DNA of 64,000 nt from Candidatus Dichloromethanomonas elyunquensis (GCA_001515265.1 LNDB01000013.1:1-64000); one strand, 5' to 3'. Counted from the first letter of the stretch, positions 8,777-18,436 are shown. The notes: generated by a model from the sequence alone, not told the origin. Numbers and translations are program-made.

Positions 8777-9862
8777 CTATGATTTTTTGCAAGTCTTGGC
8801 AATATAATTTTCAATCTGCTTCATCAAAGCAGGCAATAATTCTTCCTCGGGTAATCTGGCAATGATTTCTCCCTTCCGAAAAAGCAATCCGCTTTCTTTG
8901 CCGCCTGCGATGCCAAAATCCGCTTCCTTTGCTTCTCCCGGTCCGTTGACGACACAACCCATCACGGCAATCGACAACCCCTCATCGGGACAGACCAGTT
9001 TTTCCAACCTCTTTTCCACTTCTTCGGCCATCCGGACCAAATTCACCTGGGTTCGTCCGCATGTAGGACAGCTGATTAACTCAAAGCCGCCCTTCTTAAG
9101 TCCCAAAACACGTAAAATGTGAAGTGCTGCCGGTATTTCTTCTGCCGGGTCACCGGTCAGGGAAATACGGATGGTATCCCCGATTCCCTCTGCCAGAAGG
9201 GTGCCGATCCCGATAGCGGATTTTACAACACCGGATTTAACCGTCCCCGCTTCTGTAACCCCAAGGTGAAGCGGGTAGTCCACCAGATCAGCAATTTTCC
9301 TGTAAGCATCGATCATTAAAGGAACCCTCGAAGCTTTCAGTGATAGTTTGATCTTTTCATACCCTTCTTCTTCAAGTATCCGGACATGGCGCAGCGCGCT
9401 TTCAACCATTCCTTCTGCAGAAGGACCCTGGTATTTCTCTAAAAGATCCTTTTCCAGCGAACCTGCATTCACTCCGATCCGGATAGGGACCCCTCTTTCC
9501 TTTACGGCTTTAACAATCTCTTGAACCTTCCACCTCTCCCCAATATTGCCCGGGTTGACCCTTAATCCCTGCACACCGTTTTCAATCGCCTTAAGGGCCA
9601 ATCTATAGTCAAAATGGATATCGGCTATTACCGGCAAAGGACTTTGTTTGCATACTTCCTGTAAAGCTTGGACTGCATCTTGATTTAACACTGCCACTCT
9701 GACGATTTCACAGCCTGCTTTTGCTAAACGATTAATCTGCCCAAGAGTTGCCTGAACATCTCTCGTGTCCGTATTGGTCATGGACTGAATCACGATAGGA
9801 TGAGAACCTCCGACAATGACCGGCCCATAATGAACTTCTCTGGTCATCCTTCGCTGCAACAT
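8777..9862 (-). CDS. ispG: 4-hydroxy-3-methylbut-2-en-1-yl diphosphate synthase (IspG/GcpE)
   Basis: This is the penultimate enzyme of the MEP isoprenoid pathway, a 4Fe-4S protein that converts MEcPP to HMBPP. The TIM-barrel half has IVIQSMTNTDTRDV and GLRVNPGNIG. The C-terminal half has the cluster cysteines in ELISCPTCGRTQVNL and AVMGCVVNGPGEAKEADFGIAGG. The length of 361 residues is normal for the short bacterial form. It lies next to rseP and dxr, so two MEP enzymes sit in one gene string with cdsA and uppS. Confidence 0.97.
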   Translation of the reverse strand: MLQRRMTREVHYGPVIVGGSHPIVIQSMTNTDTRDVQATLGQINRLAKAGCEIVRVAVLNQDAVQALQEVCKQSPLPVIADIHFDYRLALKAIENGVQGLRVNPGNIGERWKVQEIVKAVKERGVPIRIGVNAGSLEKDLLEKYQGPSAEGMVESALRHVRILEEEGYEKIKLSLKASRVPLMIDAYRKIADLVDYPLHLGVTEAGTVKSGVVKSAIGIGTLLAEGIGDTIRISLTGDPAEEIPAALHILRVLGLKKGGFELISCPTCGRTQVNLVRMAEEVEKRLEKLVCPDEGLSIAVMGCVVNGPGEAKEADFGIAGGKESGLLFRKGEIIARLPEEELLPALMKQIENYIAKTCKKS

Positions 9863-9874
9863 ATAACCCCCAGA

Positions 9875-10948
9875 CTACTTGGTCAAAAGATTGACAATAT
9901 CCTTATAGGTCACCGCAATCATCAACGCCATCAGTAAAACAAAACCTGTGAGCTGGATCCATCCTTTTTTCTCGGCATTGATCGGTTTCCTCCGAATGCC
10001 TTCGTAAGAGAGTACGGCGAGCTGCCCTCCGTCCAATGCCGGGATCGGGAGGAGATTCAAGATACCAAATTGAATACTGAGTATGCCCGTCAGACTCAGA
10101 AGATTGGAAAGACCTTGTCTGGCCCCTTCTCCAATGACTTGGGCAACCGCTACAGGTCCGGATAATTCCACAGGTATTTTGCCGGTAATCATCTGAACAA
10201 TGTAGGTAACAATCATTTGGGTAAACTGGACCGTTTGCTGGAGTCCATATTGAGCAGATTTCAAGACAGAAACCTTCTGATTGACCACATTCGGTGTAAT
10301 TCCTATTAAACCTCTTCCGGACTGCGGATCGTACTCCGGGGTAATATCCATTGTCACAACTTGTTTAGTTTGGGCTTTTTCTATTTTAAAGGATACTTTT
10401 TCTCCCGGACGGGAATGAATTTGCTCGGTTACTGCAGTCCAGTCGGGTGTGGTTATACCGTTTACGGCTAAAATCCTGTCTCCCGCCGCCAAACCTGCAA
10501 GGGAAGCCGGCTTGTTTTCCATTGTACTTCCTATAATATTATCGCTGCTGGCTACCGGAACGCCAAACCAGGCAAAGACCATAATGAAAAGGACCGCTCC
10601 CAGAATGAAATTCATTAAAGGCCCAGCAACTATCACAGACATTTTCTTCCAGATGGATTTGCTCTCGAAACTCCTGCTCAGTAATTCCTGACGGCTAATG
10701 ACATCATCATCATCATCTTCTATTTCTTCCGCACTCAGAAAGCGGACAAACCCCCCCAGTGGAAAGATTCGAATTGAATAAAGTGTTTCTTTACCCTTGA
10801 TTCCAAACACTTTTGGACCTATCCCAAAGGCAAATTCCAATATTTTAATCCCCGACCTTTTCGCTACAAGAAAATGTCCGAGTTCGTGAACCATAACCAT
10901 CAGACCGAAAACAAGAATAATGGAAAGGGTAGTTATCAAACCTGTCAC
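9875..10948 (-). CDS. rseP: Site-2 protease RseP/RasP family zinc metalloprotease
   Basis: An intramembrane protease that cleaves anti-sigma factors and remnant signal peptides in the membrane. The zinc motif HELGH occurs in the first membrane segment (MVMVHELGHFLVAKRSG), a PDZ domain follows at about residues 115-200 (AGLAAGDRILAVNGI), and the third ligand is in NLLPIPALDGGQL near residue 300. At least four membrane segments are visible. The length of 357 fits the single-PDZ Firmicute form. It lies between dxr and ispG. Confidence 0.95.
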   Translation of the reverse strand: MTGLITTLSIILVFGLMVMVHELGHFLVAKRSGIKILEFAFGIGPKVFGIKGKETLYSIRIFPLGGFVRFLSAEEIEDDDDDVISRQELLSRSFESKSIWKKMSVIVAGPLMNFILGAVLFIMVFAWFGVPVASSDNIIGSTMENKPASLAGLAAGDRILAVNGITTPDWTAVTEQIHSRPGEKVSFKIEKAQTKQVVTMDITPEYDPQSGRGLIGITPNVVNQKVSVLKSAQYGLQQTVQFTQMIVTYIVQMITGKIPVELSGPVAVAQVIGEGARQGLSNLLSLTGILSIQFGILNLLPIPALDGGQLAVLSYEGIRRKPINAEKKGWIQLTGFVLLMALMIAVTYKDIVNLLTK

Positions 10949-11008
10949 CTCGCAATTTTATTTTGCCAGCTATGATGAGAATAAAGAACATTCATTCCTC
11001 AGTTTTTG

Positions 11009-12169
11009 TTAAGGATCTTGTTCTTTTCGTAAAATAAGTTCTTCTGCGAACTGTCTGGCCCAATTGTCTGCAGCTAAAATCCTGTCTAAACTTCCTGAGT
11101 CCAGGACTTTATGTTCTTGGCAGGTCCGCTCTACCAATTCAAACATCTCAAGGTATTGTATGCGTCCAGCCAGAAAAGCATGTACGCAAATTTCGTTGGC
11201 AGCGTTCATGACAGCAGGAAGAGTACCTCCCCTTCCTCCGCAGTGATACCCTAATCCAATAGACGGGAAAACTTCATGGTCGGGTTCATGAAAAGTAAGC
11301 GTCTTTCCTGCCAGCGAAAGTGTTTCAAAACAGGATTCCCATCTTTCGGGATAACTTAACGCATATTGGATAGGCAAACGCATATCCGGCATCCCCAACT
11401 GGGCGATCACAGAACCGTCCGTTAGTTCTAGCATTGAATGAATGATGCTTTGGGGATGAACCAGTACTTCTATCTTTTTGTAATCTGTCTGAAAAAGAAA
11501 TTTTGCTTCTATTATCTCTAAGGCTTTATTCATCATGGTAGCCGAATCAATGCTGATTTTGGCGCCCATACTCCACTTTGGATGTTTCAAAGCCATCGCC
11601 GGTGTTACACAAGAAAGTTTTTCTTTATTCCATCCAAAAAAAGGCCCTCCCGAAGCAGTTAAAATTATTTTTTTTACTTTATCCCTGTTGCCCCCGATAC
11701 ATTGAAAGATAGCCGAGTGTTCGCTGTCCACCGGGATAACGGAACAGCCCCTATCTCCGGCTGTCTTCATCACAAGTTCACCGGCCGCAACAAGCGTCTC
11801 CTTATTCGCTAAAGCAATGTCCTTCCCTGCTTGGAGTGCGGCCAAAGTAGGCTGCAGTCCAATACTGCCGCTAACCGCTGTAACTACCATCTGAACTTCT
11901 TCCGCTGCAGAGGCTTCTATCAACCCTTCCATACCGGAAAGAATCTTTACTGTCTGATCTTTAAGCCGGTTCTTTAATTCAACAGCCGCTTCTTCCTCCA
12001 TTAATACAGCCATCTTCGGTCTTACATTACGGATTTGTTCTTCAATCAAATCCACATTGGAATAAGCAGCTAAGGCGTAAATTTTCAACTTCCCTCGCGA
12101 AGCCTGAACCACCTCTAAGGTTTGTTTGCCGATGGAACCGGTTGAACCCAAAACTGAAATCGTCTTCAC
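11009..12169 (-). CDS. dxr: 1-deoxy-D-xylulose-5-phosphate reductoisomerase
   Basis: Dxr commits DXP to the MEP isoprenoid pathway using NADPH. The N-terminal Rossmann motif is SVLGSTGSIGKQTLEVV. The metal and substrate residues lie in VIPVDSEHSAIFQ and LTASGGPFFGW, and MALKHPKWSMGAKISIDSATMMNKALEIIEAKFLF is diagnostic. The length of 386 is standard. The gene sits between cdsA and rseP in the conserved uppS-cdsA-dxr-rseP string. Confidence 0.97.
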   Translation of the reverse strand: MKTISVLGSTGSIGKQTLEVVQASRGKLKIYALAAYSNVDLIEEQIRNVRPKMAVLMEEEAAVELKNRLKDQTVKILSGMEGLIEASAAEEVQMVVTAVSGSIGLQPTLAALQAGKDIALANKETLVAAGELVMKTAGDRGCSVIPVDSEHSAIFQCIGGNRDKVKKIILTASGGPFFGWNKEKLSCVTPAMALKHPKWSMGAKISIDSATMMNKALEIIEAKFLFQTDYKKIEVLVHPQSIIHSMLELTDGSVIAQLGMPDMRLPIQYALSYPERWESCFETLSLAGKTLTFHEPDHEVFPSIGLGYHCGGRGGTLPAVMNAANEICVHAFLAGRIQYLEMFELVERTCQEHKVLDSGSLDRILAADNWARQFAEELILRKEQDP

Positions 12170-12234
12170 CCAAAGTCTCCTTATCTATTCACAAACTCAA
12201 TGGCTGTTAATCACTTTACTCCAAAAGTTTTAAC

Positions 12235-13023
12235 TCATCCCACCAGACCCAGAACTAGTGCGAAATAAACAACAGGAAGGACAAATAAGAATCCGTCAAA
12301 CCGGTCCAGGACCCCCCCGTGTCCCGGTATGACGCTGCCGGAATCTTTTATATCGGCAGATCTTTTTAACGCAGATTCAAAGAGATCGCCAATTTGAGAA
12401 ACCACACTCGTTACAATAGATAACACCAAAACAGCCGCTAAATTTCCTTGTTTGGCAACCGCCCAAAAAATAAAACCAAGAATCACAGCAGTAAGTAATC
12501 CTCCCATTGCACCTTCTACTGACTTTTTAGGACTGACTCTTGGCACAAGTCTCCTTTTCCCGAAAACAGTTCCGAGAAAAAACGCGCCGGTATCTGTTGC
12601 CCATACGATGGTAAACACATAAAAGCACCATGTTTGTCCCTGTGGCAGCTCTCTAAGGAAATACAAATACATAAAAAGTGCGACAGGATAGACGAAGGCC
12701 AGAAAACCATAAGAAGCCTGTGCAAACGGTATATCCGGGTAATTCAGGGCAAAGACCCCGAAGATAAGAACAAACCAGATTAAACCCAAAGGCAAAAGCC
12801 ACGTGTGATATCCCAATAAAAACATTCCCAGCCATAGAATACAAAAAATAACGATAAGCTTGGAGCGCGAGATCAAATTTGCTTTACGTCCTATTTCCAG
12901 AAATTCTCTGAGCCCCAGTAGAGCTAAAACCGTGACCGTCAAAGCCAGGTACATGCCGCCAAGCCATGTTAAGAACAGCAAGAGAGGAGCTCCAATCAAG
13001 GCACTGAGGATTCTTTTTGTCAT
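12235..13023 (-). CDS. cdsA: Phosphatidate cytidylyltransferase
   Basis: CdsA makes CDP-diacylglycerol from phosphatidate and CTP in the membrane, the branch point for phospholipids. The 262-residue protein is almost entirely hydrophobic with seven to eight predicted helices. The C-terminal CDS signature is present in the form SADIKDSGSVIPGHGGVLDRFDGFLF. It begins 3 bp after the uppS stop and is followed by dxr, matching the Firmicute order. Confidence 0.96.
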   Translation of the reverse strand: MTKRILSALIGAPLLLFLTWLGGMYLALTVTVLALLGLREFLEIGRKANLISRSKLIVIFCILWLGMFLLGYHTWLLPLGLIWFVLIFGVFALNYPDIPFAQASYGFLAFVYPVALFMYLYFLRELPQGQTWCFYVFTIVWATDTGAFFLGTVFGKRRLVPRVSPKKSVEGAMGGLLTAVILGFIFWAVAKQGNLAAVLVLSIVTSVVSQIGDLFESALKRSADIKDSGSVIPGHGGVLDRFDGFLFVLPVVYFALVLGLVG

Positions 13024-13025
13024 AA

Positions 13026-13793
13026 TTATTCCTCTTCCTTTTTAATTCCGCCAAATCTGCGATCCCTATTCTGGAAAATTCGGACAATTTCAATCAAGGA
13101 TTTTTCATTAAAATCAGGCCAGCATTCATTAACAACGACTAACTCAGAATATGCCGCCTGCCATAACAAAAAATTACTGATTCTCATTTCTCCGGAAGTT
13201 CTAATCAGCAATTCCGGTTCAGGACAGCCATTTGTGTAAAGATAATTTTCAAAAGTATCTTCGTTAATTGTATCTGCATCAATTTTACCGGTTTGAACAT
13301 CTTTTACAATAGACTTCACGGCTTGAATGATTTCAGCTCTTCCTCCGTAATTTACAGCCAGATTAAAGATAAGACCCGAATTTTCCTTGGTTCTTTCACA
13401 GGCCAAAAGCACGGCCTCCCGTACATCCTGCGGCAATTGTTCAACATTTCCCAGAACCCTGACTTGAACATCATTAGCATGTAATTCATCTAGTTCTTTG
13501 CGGACATATTCCTTTAGTAATGACATAAGTATCCCGATCTCGGACTGGGGTCTCTTCCAGTTTTCTGTTGAAAAAGCATATACAGTGAGGTATTTAACCC
13601 CTAAAGCATCACAAGTTTTGACAGCTTCTCTCAGGGCCTCAACCCCGGCTCTATGCCCGACAGCCCTTGGCATGCCGCGCAGACCTGCCCATCTCCCATT
13701 TCCATCCATAATAATAGCGATATGAACGGGAATTCTATTCATATCAATTTCTGAAGAAAGCCTCTTTTTGTTCCTCCAGATTCTCACAATCAA
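13026..13793 (-). CDS. uppS: Undecaprenyl diphosphate synthase (cis-prenyltransferase)
   Basis: UppS builds the C55 lipid carrier for cell-wall synthesis. Signature motifs are HIAIIMDGNGRWAGLRG near residue 25, GHRAGVEALREAVKTCDALG, YLTVYAFSTENWKRP and the C-terminal ELLIRTSGEMRISNFLLWQAAYSELV. The annotated TTG at 13793 lies directly on a GGTGGG; the in-frame GTG at 13787 has better spacing from it, and an ATG at 13742 (MNRIPVHIAI) is a third option. The gene is followed by cdsA after 2 bp. Confidence 0.96.
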   Translation of the reverse strand: MIVRIWRNKKRLSSEIDMNRIPVHIAIIMDGNGRWAGLRGMPRAVGHRAGVEALREAVKTCDALGVKYLTVYAFSTENWKRPQSEIGILMSLLKEYVRKELDELHANDVQVRVLGNVEQLPQDVREAVLLACERTKENSGLIFNLAVNYGGRAEIIQAVKSIVKDVQTGKIDADTINEDTFENYLYTNGCPEPELLIRTSGEMRISNFLLWQAAYSELVVVNECWPDFNEKSLIEIVRIFQNRDRRFGGIKKEEE

Positions 13794-13829
13794 CCCACCT
13801 TAACAGCCCTTTTCCCCTCACTGCGGAAA

Positions 13830-13852
13830 GACCCCCTGCCTAGAAGGGGGTC
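13830..13852. terminator. GC-rich hairpin between frr and uppS
   Basis: GACCCCC and GGGGGTC form a perfect 7-bp stem around a 9-nt loop. On the minus strand it is followed by TTTCC, a short T-run. It may partly terminate transcripts coming from frr and the small gene after it, or sit in the uppS leader. Confidence 0.5.
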
Positions 13853-13863
13853 AATATTTTTGA

Positions 13864-14052
13864 TTACCTATTAAATCTATCATGTAATAGAATAAATTTC
13901 AATTTTCCTCCAACCCTGCTAACCCTTGCAATGCGCAAATCACCGCAAGGAGCAGCTTTGCCGGCAGGATAGGTCGTATCACACAAAAAATCGATGTTGC
14001 GGATTGTTAGTTCTTTATAAACATCTTCCCACTTTTTCCCTAACCAAGTCAA
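13864..14052 (-). CDS. Small conserved-looking protein between frr and uppS, TTG start
   Basis: A 62-residue reading frame starts at a TTG 4 nt after the frr stop, with GGAAGTG as a ribosome-binding site 7 nt upstream, so it would be translationally coupled to frr. The product begins LTWLGKKWEDVYKELTIRN, contains TTYPAGKAAPCGDLRIARV, and ends GGKLKFILLHDRFNR, which looks like a folded alpha/beta domain and not random coding. No membrane segment is seen. I do not recognise the family. The reading frame also extends upstream inside frr, but that part is only a shadow of frr. A hairpin follows 12 bp after its end. Confidence 0.55.
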   Translation of the reverse strand: MTWLGKKWEDVYKELTIRNIDFLCDTTYPAGKAAPCGDLRIARVSRVGGKLKFILLHDRFNR

Positions 14053-14056
14053 CTGA

Positions 14057-14614
14057 TTACACTTCCATGATTTCTTTCTCTTTTTTCTCTGAAACTTCAT
14101 CAATGTCTTTAATGTATTTATCCGTAAGTTTCTGGGCTTTCTCCTGACCTTTTTTAGAGTCGTCTTCTGAAGCGACCTTTTCCTTTTCCAATTGTTTGAT
14201 ATCATCAATCAACTCGCGCCGGATGTTCCTAACTGCAACCCTGGCCTCTTCTGTCTTCTTCTTAACCGTCTTGACAATCTCAGCGCGCCGTTCTGCAGTT
14301 AGCTGAGGAATATTCAACCTGATCACAGCACCGTCATTCGATGGGGTAAGGCCCAGATCTGATTTCAATATGGCTTTTTCGATGTCTTTAATAGAAGATT
14401 TATCCCAAGGTTGAATGATCAGTATCCGGGGTTCCGGAACAGATAAATTAGCTAACTGATTTACCGGAGTTGGCGTTCCGTAATAATCTACGGAGATCTT
14501 TTCCAGCATAGCCGGATTGGCCCTGCCGGCCCTTACTGCAGCCAAGTCTTTACGCAGTACTTCCACGGTTTTTTTCATTTTGTCTTCAGATTCGTTTAAG
14601 ACATCATTAATCAC
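14057..14614 (-). CDS. frr: Ribosome recycling factor
   Basis: RRF splits post-termination ribosomes together with EF-G. The 185-residue protein begins [40 protein letters not shown], where [11 protein letters not shown] is the family signature, and continues with [12 protein letters not shown] and a long C-terminal helical bundle rich in Lys and Glu. It starts 1 bp after pyrH ends. Length and operon position (rpsB-tsf-pyrH-frr) are canonical. Confidence 0.98.
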   Translation of the reverse strand: MINDVLNESEDKMKKTVEVLRKDLAAVRAGRANPAMLEKISVDYYGTPTPVNQLANLSVPEPRILIIQPWDKSSIKDIEKAILKSDLGLTPSNDGAVIRLNIPQLTAERRAEIVKTVKKKTEEARVAVRNIRRELIDDIKQLEKEKVASEDDSKKGQEKAQKLTDKYIKDIDEVSEKKEKEIMEV

Positions 14615-14615
14615 T

Positions 14616-15335
14616 TTAGTCCCTCCCTACATAGGTTCCAATAGCCTCTCCCTTTAGCGCTTTAATAATATTGCCATTTTGATTCAGGTCAAAAACAATA
14701 AGCGGAATATCGTTATCCATGCACAGGGAAGTTGCAGTCGAATCCATAACCCCTAACCCTTTGCTCAGAACATCTAAATAAGTCAGGCGGTCAAATTTTC
14801 TGGCATTAGGATTCTTGAGTGGGTCTGAATCATATACGCCATCAACCCGTTTTGCCATCAATATTACCTCTGCTTCGATTTCAGCAGCCCGGAGAGCTGC
14901 TGTCGTATCTGTTGAAAAATAAGGGTTGCCCGTACCTGCGGCAAAAATTACAATACGCCCTTTTTCCATATGGCGGATAGCTCTTCTTCGTATGTAGGGC
15001 TCTGCTACCTGCCTCATCTCAATTGCCGACAGGACTCTCGTACTAATATGAAATTGTTCCAGGGCATCCTGCAAAGCGAGGGCATTCATTACCGTAGCCA
15101 GCATTCCCATGTAATCTGCAGTAGTACGGTCCATTCCCTGCGAGCTTCCTGCAATTCCCCGCCAAATGTTTCCTCCTCCGACAACGAGGGCCATTTCCAC
15201 TCCGAGTTCCTGCACTTCACTGACCTGCTTGGCAACAGATGTCAGCATGCTATGTGCGATCCCAAAGCCCTGCTTGCCGGCAAGGGCCTCCCCACTGAGT
15301 TTAAGGACAACGCGGCGGTAGCGTGAAGTAGTCAT
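14616..15335 (-). CDS. pyrH: Uridylate kinase
   Basis: PyrH phosphorylates UMP to UDP and belongs to the amino-acid-kinase fold, not the P-loop NMP kinases. The phosphate-binding start [13 protein letters not shown], the glycine motif [10 protein letters not shown] and the nucleotide region [23 protein letters not shown] are all visible. The 239-residue length is standard. It is cotranscribed with frr and probably with tsf, from which a 165-bp gap with a hairpin separates it. Confidence 0.98.
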   Translation of the reverse strand: MTTSRYRRVVLKLSGEALAGKQGFGIAHSMLTSVAKQVSEVQELGVEMALVVGGGNIWRGIAGSSQGMDRTTADYMGMLATVMNALALQDALEQFHISTRVLSAIEMRQVAEPYIRRRAIRHMEKGRIVIFAAGTGNPYFSTDTTAALRAAEIEAEVILMAKRVDGVYDSDPLKNPNARKFDRLTYLDVLSKGLGVMDSTATSLCMDNDIPLIVFDLNQNGNIIKALKGEAIGTYVGRD

Positions 15336-15474
15336 GGAAGAACCTCCGTATTATCTTTATTTCTTCATTGAAGATCAAAATCCTTTTTCAATCATTAAGA
15401 ACCTCTTATCATCATGGTTCTAAAACATCTACCATATCAATTATTTCCGGCCAAAGATTATTTCCATATTGAAG

Positions 15475-15498
15475 GAAAGAGAACACCGAAGTGTTCCC
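15475..15498 (-). terminator. Hairpin just after tsf
   Basis: On the minus strand GAACAC-TTCG-GTGTTC, a 6-bp stem with a stable UUCG tetraloop, follows the tsf stop by a few bases and is followed by TCTTTCCTT. The T-run is broken, so termination is probably partial. Confidence 0.6.
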
Positions 15499-15500
15499 AT

Positions 15501-16157
15501 TTAAGAACGATTCATTTCTTTCATGACTTCATCGGCAAAATTATCTTGACGCTTTTCAATTCCTTCACCCAGTTCATAGCGGGCAAACCTGCGAATAGCA
15601 ATCTTTTCTCCGATTTTAGAAATCTTTTCCATAAGCAAATCTCTGATCACAATGTCGGGATCTTTGATAAAAGGCTGTTCTAAGAGGCAAACTTCTTTGT
15701 AGAATTTTTCTACGCGTCCTTCAACCATTTTATCAACGATTTTTTCCGGTTTCCCTTCATTTAGGGCTTGAGCTCTTAAGATTTGTTTTTCATGTTCCAA
15801 AACATCGGTGGGGACATCCTCTTTAGTGACATATAGCGGCTTTGCAGCTGCGATTTGCATCGCAATATCTTTCGCAAATTGCCTGAATGCATCGCCCCGG
15901 GCCACAAAGTCGGTTTCACAGTTGACTTCAACCAACACTCCAATACGACCGCCGCCATGGATATAGGATTCAACCATACCTTCAGCAGCAATACGCCCTT
16001 CTTTCTTAGCAGCTGCAGCCAACCCTTTTTCTCTTAAAAAATCGATGGCCTTATCCATATCACCGTTGCATTCAGCCAAAGCCTTTTTGCAATCCATCAT
16101 TCCCGCCCCGGTTCTTTCCCTTAGTTCCTTCACCAGAGCAGCAGAGATATCTGCCAT
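15501..16157 (-). CDS. tsf: Elongation factor Ts
   Basis: EF-Ts recycles EF-Tu by nucleotide exchange. The N-terminal UBA-like domain carries [33 protein letters not shown], and the core has [18 protein letters not shown], the EF-Tu-contacting TDFVA motif. At 218 residues it is the short form with one core repeat, shorter than the roughly 290-residue Bacillus or E. coli protein but common in clostridia. It follows rpsB after a gap with a terminator-like hairpin. Confidence 0.97.
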   Translation of the reverse strand: MADISAALVKELRERTGAGMMDCKKALAECNGDMDKAIDFLREKGLAAAAKKEGRIAAEGMVESYIHGGGRIGVLVEVNCETDFVARGDAFRQFAKDIAMQIAAAKPLYVTKEDVPTDVLEHEKQILRAQALNEGKPEKIVDKMVEGRVEKFYKEVCLLEQPFIKDPDIVIRDLLMEKISKIGEKIAIRRFARYELGEGIEKRQDNFADEVMKEMNRS

Positions 16158-16186
16158 TGACGAAAACCTCCTTGTCTAAAAAAGCT

Positions 16187-16245
16187 AAATAAACAAAAGA
16201 ACAGGGTAAGTCAAGCAATATGAACATACCCTAATCTCACCCTGT
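16187..16245 (-). terminator. Long-stem hairpin between rpsB and tsf
   Basis: ACAGGGTGAG pairs with CTTACCCTGT (10 bp, one G-U) around a 25-nt loop, followed on the minus strand by TCTTTTGTTTATTT. This is a plausible intrinsic terminator that would reduce tsf expression relative to rpsB. Confidence 0.6.
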
Positions 16246-16251
16246 TTAAAT

Positions 16252-16980
16252 CTATTCTTCAACTGCCTCTTCCGCATTTTCCTCAACATCATCAATACTT
16301 CCTTGTTGGCCTTCAATGATGGCATCGGCTATTTTTGCCGTAAGCAGCTTAACTGCTCTTATCGCATCATCGTTAGCGGGAATGACGACATCAATTTCAT
16401 CAGGATCACAGTTGGTGTCAACGATGCCGACAATTGGAATATTAAGTCTTCTCGCTTCGGCAACTGCGATTCTTTCTTTGCGTGGGTCTACAACAAATAA
16501 AGCATCGGGTAATTTCTTCATATTCTTGATTCCGCCAAGGAATCTTTCTAATTTACCCATCTCATGGCGAAGGGCCGCTACTTCTTTCTTGGGAAGGAGC
16601 TCAAATACGCCTTCTGTTTCCATCCTTTCAAGCTCATGCAATCTCTTCACTCTCTTTTGAATGGTTTGAAAGTTAGTAAGCATACCGCCCAGCCAGCGTT
16701 CGTTGACGTAATACATTCCACAGCGTTCAGCTTCTTCTTTTACAGATTCCTGAGCCTGCTTCTTTGTACCTACGAACAACATTGTACCGCCGTTGACGGC
16801 CAAATCCCTTACGAAGTAATAAGCTTCATCTACTTTCTTGACAGTTTTCTGTAAGTCAATAATATAGATGCCATTTCTCTCTGTAAAAATGTAGCGCGCC
16901 ATTTTTGGGTTCCAGCGACGAGTCTGATGCCCGAAGTGAACACCGGCTTCTAACAGTTGTTTCATGGAAATTACAGCCAT
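16252..16980 (-). CDS. rpsB: 30S ribosomal protein S2
   Basis: S2 binds late to the 30S body with S1 in translation initiation. [27 protein letters not shown] is the family start, and [34 protein letters not shown] and the [12 protein letters not shown] region follow. I start it at 16980 because AGAGGAGGTG lies 7 nt upstream and homologous S2 begins here; a longer in-frame start at 17058 adds 26 residues with no family support. The protein is 242 residues with an acidic C-terminus. It heads the rpsB-tsf-pyrH-frr string. Confidence 0.97.
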   Translation of the reverse strand: MAVISMKQLLEAGVHFGHQTRRWNPKMARYIFTERNGIYIIDLQKTVKKVDEAYYFVRDLAVNGGTMLFVGTKKQAQESVKEEAERCGMYYVNERWLGGMLTNFQTIQKRVKRLHELERMETEGVFELLPKKEVAALRHEMGKLERFLGGIKNMKKLPDALFVVDPRKERIAVAEARRLNIPIVGIVDTNCDPDEIDVVIPANDDAIRAVKLLTAKIADAIIEGQQGSIDDVEENAEEAVEE

Positions 16981-17152
16981 TGTGTTACACCTCCTCTCTT
17001 TGCTTGTTTTTTCCTCCGCAGGTTCATTCCCCGTACCCCTTGTCTTAACAAGGAACAATATACGTCAGGTCCCGCTGCGTGTGTACTGTCAAATCACACT
17101 GCGAATAGGATATCATACCCCTGAATTGAATGCAACTAAATCTTAAGCCGCT

Positions 17153-17611
17153 CTATTCGTTCATGCCATAGTAACTGGAAAGATTATTTCGGATATTATT
17201 ATTGAGAATAAAATCTTCTATATCAGTCATTAGTTCATTAAAAGGAAAGTAAAAATTGGAAAGATAAAAGGTTTTTTTTCCGGCTTTCAGCTGCACGATT
17301 TCTTCATTCCGTTTCGTCCAAAAAAACGAAGCTCTTCGTATATCCTTCGGTTCGATAACCTGTTTCCCCGCCAAAGAACGAAATACAATCATATGATCGT
17401 CTACAATGATTCTTTTACTTTTTGCGGTTAACCAGATTCCGAGGATAAAGGCCGCAGAAACCAAATAAATCCCGCTGAAAATCCTGGTATAAATTAGCGG
17501 CAGCAAGAAAACATAACCGATTATTCCAAGGAGTACAGGGTATAGTATAAGATACCCTAACCCAGGAATAATCAAAGGTTTCATCCGGTATACATATTCA
17601 TGTCCATCCAT
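17153..17611 (-). CDS. Hypothetical membrane protein, possibly PH-like
   Basis: A 152-residue protein with two or three hydrophobic segments in the first half (about residues 13-35 and 40-62) and a soluble second half rich in beta-strand pattern (KRIIVDDHMIVFRSLAGKQVIEPKDIRR). This layout, two helices followed by a strand-rich domain with IxxxDIR, resembles bacterial PH-domain membrane proteins, but I cannot assign it firmly. It stands 17 bp downstream of codY, in the position where the flagellar operon begins in B. subtilis. No catalytic motif is seen. Confidence 0.75.
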   Translation of the reverse strand: MDGHEYVYRMKPLIIPGLGYLILYPVLLGIIGYVFLLPLIYTRIFSGIYLVSAAFILGIWLTAKSKRIIVDDHMIVFRSLAGKQVIEPKDIRRASFFWTKRNEEIVQLKAGKKTFYLSNFYFPFNELMTDIEDFILNNNIRNNLSSYYGMNE

Positions 17612-17627
17612 CTTCCGGTCCCACCTT

Positions 17628-18422
17628 TTAGTGGTGATGTTTCATGTATTTACTCAGTTCGCCTAAGAGGTAATCGTTCAATACCCGGATATAGGTGCCC
17701 TTCATTCCCAACGATTTGGATTCGATCACACCGGCGGATTCAAATTTGCGGAGGGCATTGACGATAACAGAACGGGTAATCCCTACACGGTCAGCAATTT
17801 TACTGGCAACCAGCAACCCCTCGCCTCCCTCGAGTTCGGCAAAGATGTGTTCAACGGCCTCAAGTTCAGAGTATGAAAGTGTACCGACAGCAATCTGCAC
17901 AGCAGCCTTTTTACGGGCTTCTTCTTCAGCTTGTTCAACCTTGCCTCTTAATATCTCCATCCCAACTACAGTTGCGCCATATTCTGCTAAAATCAAATCT
18001 GCAGCCGTGAATTGCTCATCAAACTTGGCCAGTACCAACGTACCGACTCTTTCGCCGCCGCCAAGGATCGGAACAATGGTCGTAATTTTATTATTAAAAA
18101 CACACTTTTCATGTTTATTAAACACACATGCATTTTTAACTTGCGTTGAATTAGCCTTTGTATCCGTTATTTTAAGCAATCCTTCATTATAGCTCTCCGG
18201 AAAACGTTCTGTATGGACAACGATCTCTTCCATCTCACCACAGTAAAAATCTGCAATAAAACTATATCCAAGAATTTTCCCCCTGCGGCCCACAATATAA
18301 CAATTACATTCAATTTTATCGCTTAAAACTTCAGCCATCTCCTCGAAGTCCACAGGTTTGCCTGCCGCCCGTTGAATCAATTTACTAATCGCCCGAGTTT
18401 TATCAAGTAAATTTTCCACCAT
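17628..18422 (-). CDS. codY: GTP- and branched-chain-amino-acid-sensing repressor CodY
   Basis: CodY is the global nutrient-status repressor of Firmicutes. The N-terminal GAF domain is recognisable from [29 protein letters not shown], and the C-terminal winged helix from [45 protein letters not shown], a near-invariant CodY segment. The length of 264 residues is typical. It follows hslU as in B. subtilis (codV-clpQ-clpY-codY). A near-consensus CodY box and a possible promoter lie just upstream, and a 10-bp hairpin sits directly before its AAGGAGG ribosome-binding site. Confidence 0.97.
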   Translation of the reverse strand: MVENLLDKTRAISKLIQRAAGKPVDFEEMAEVLSDKIECNCYIVGRRGKILGYSFIADFYCGEMEEIVVHTERFPESYNEGLLKITDTKANSTQVKNACVFNKHEKCVFNNKITTIVPILGGGERVGTLVLAKFDEQFTAADLILAEYGATVVGMEILRGKVEQAEEEARKKAAVQIAVGTLSYSELEAVEHIFAELEGGEGLLVASKIADRVGITRSVIVNALRKFESAGVIESKSLGMKGTYIRVLNDYLLGELSKYMKHHH

Positions 18423-18436
18423 ATAACCTCCTTATA

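Noticed and set aside
14053-14208. Upstream extension of the small frr-uppS gene to 14208
   Set aside because: This part reads [17 protein letters not shown] and is only the +1 shadow of frr; the TTG at 14052 with its own site is the sensible start.
17064-17100. TTGACA on the minus strand upstream of rpsB as a -35
   Set aside because: The only TATATT lies 24 nt away, too far for a sigma-A promoter.
17695-18192. A 165-codon plus-strand frame opposite codY
   Set aside because: Shadow of codY; composition rich in Ser and Thr follows from the antisense codons.
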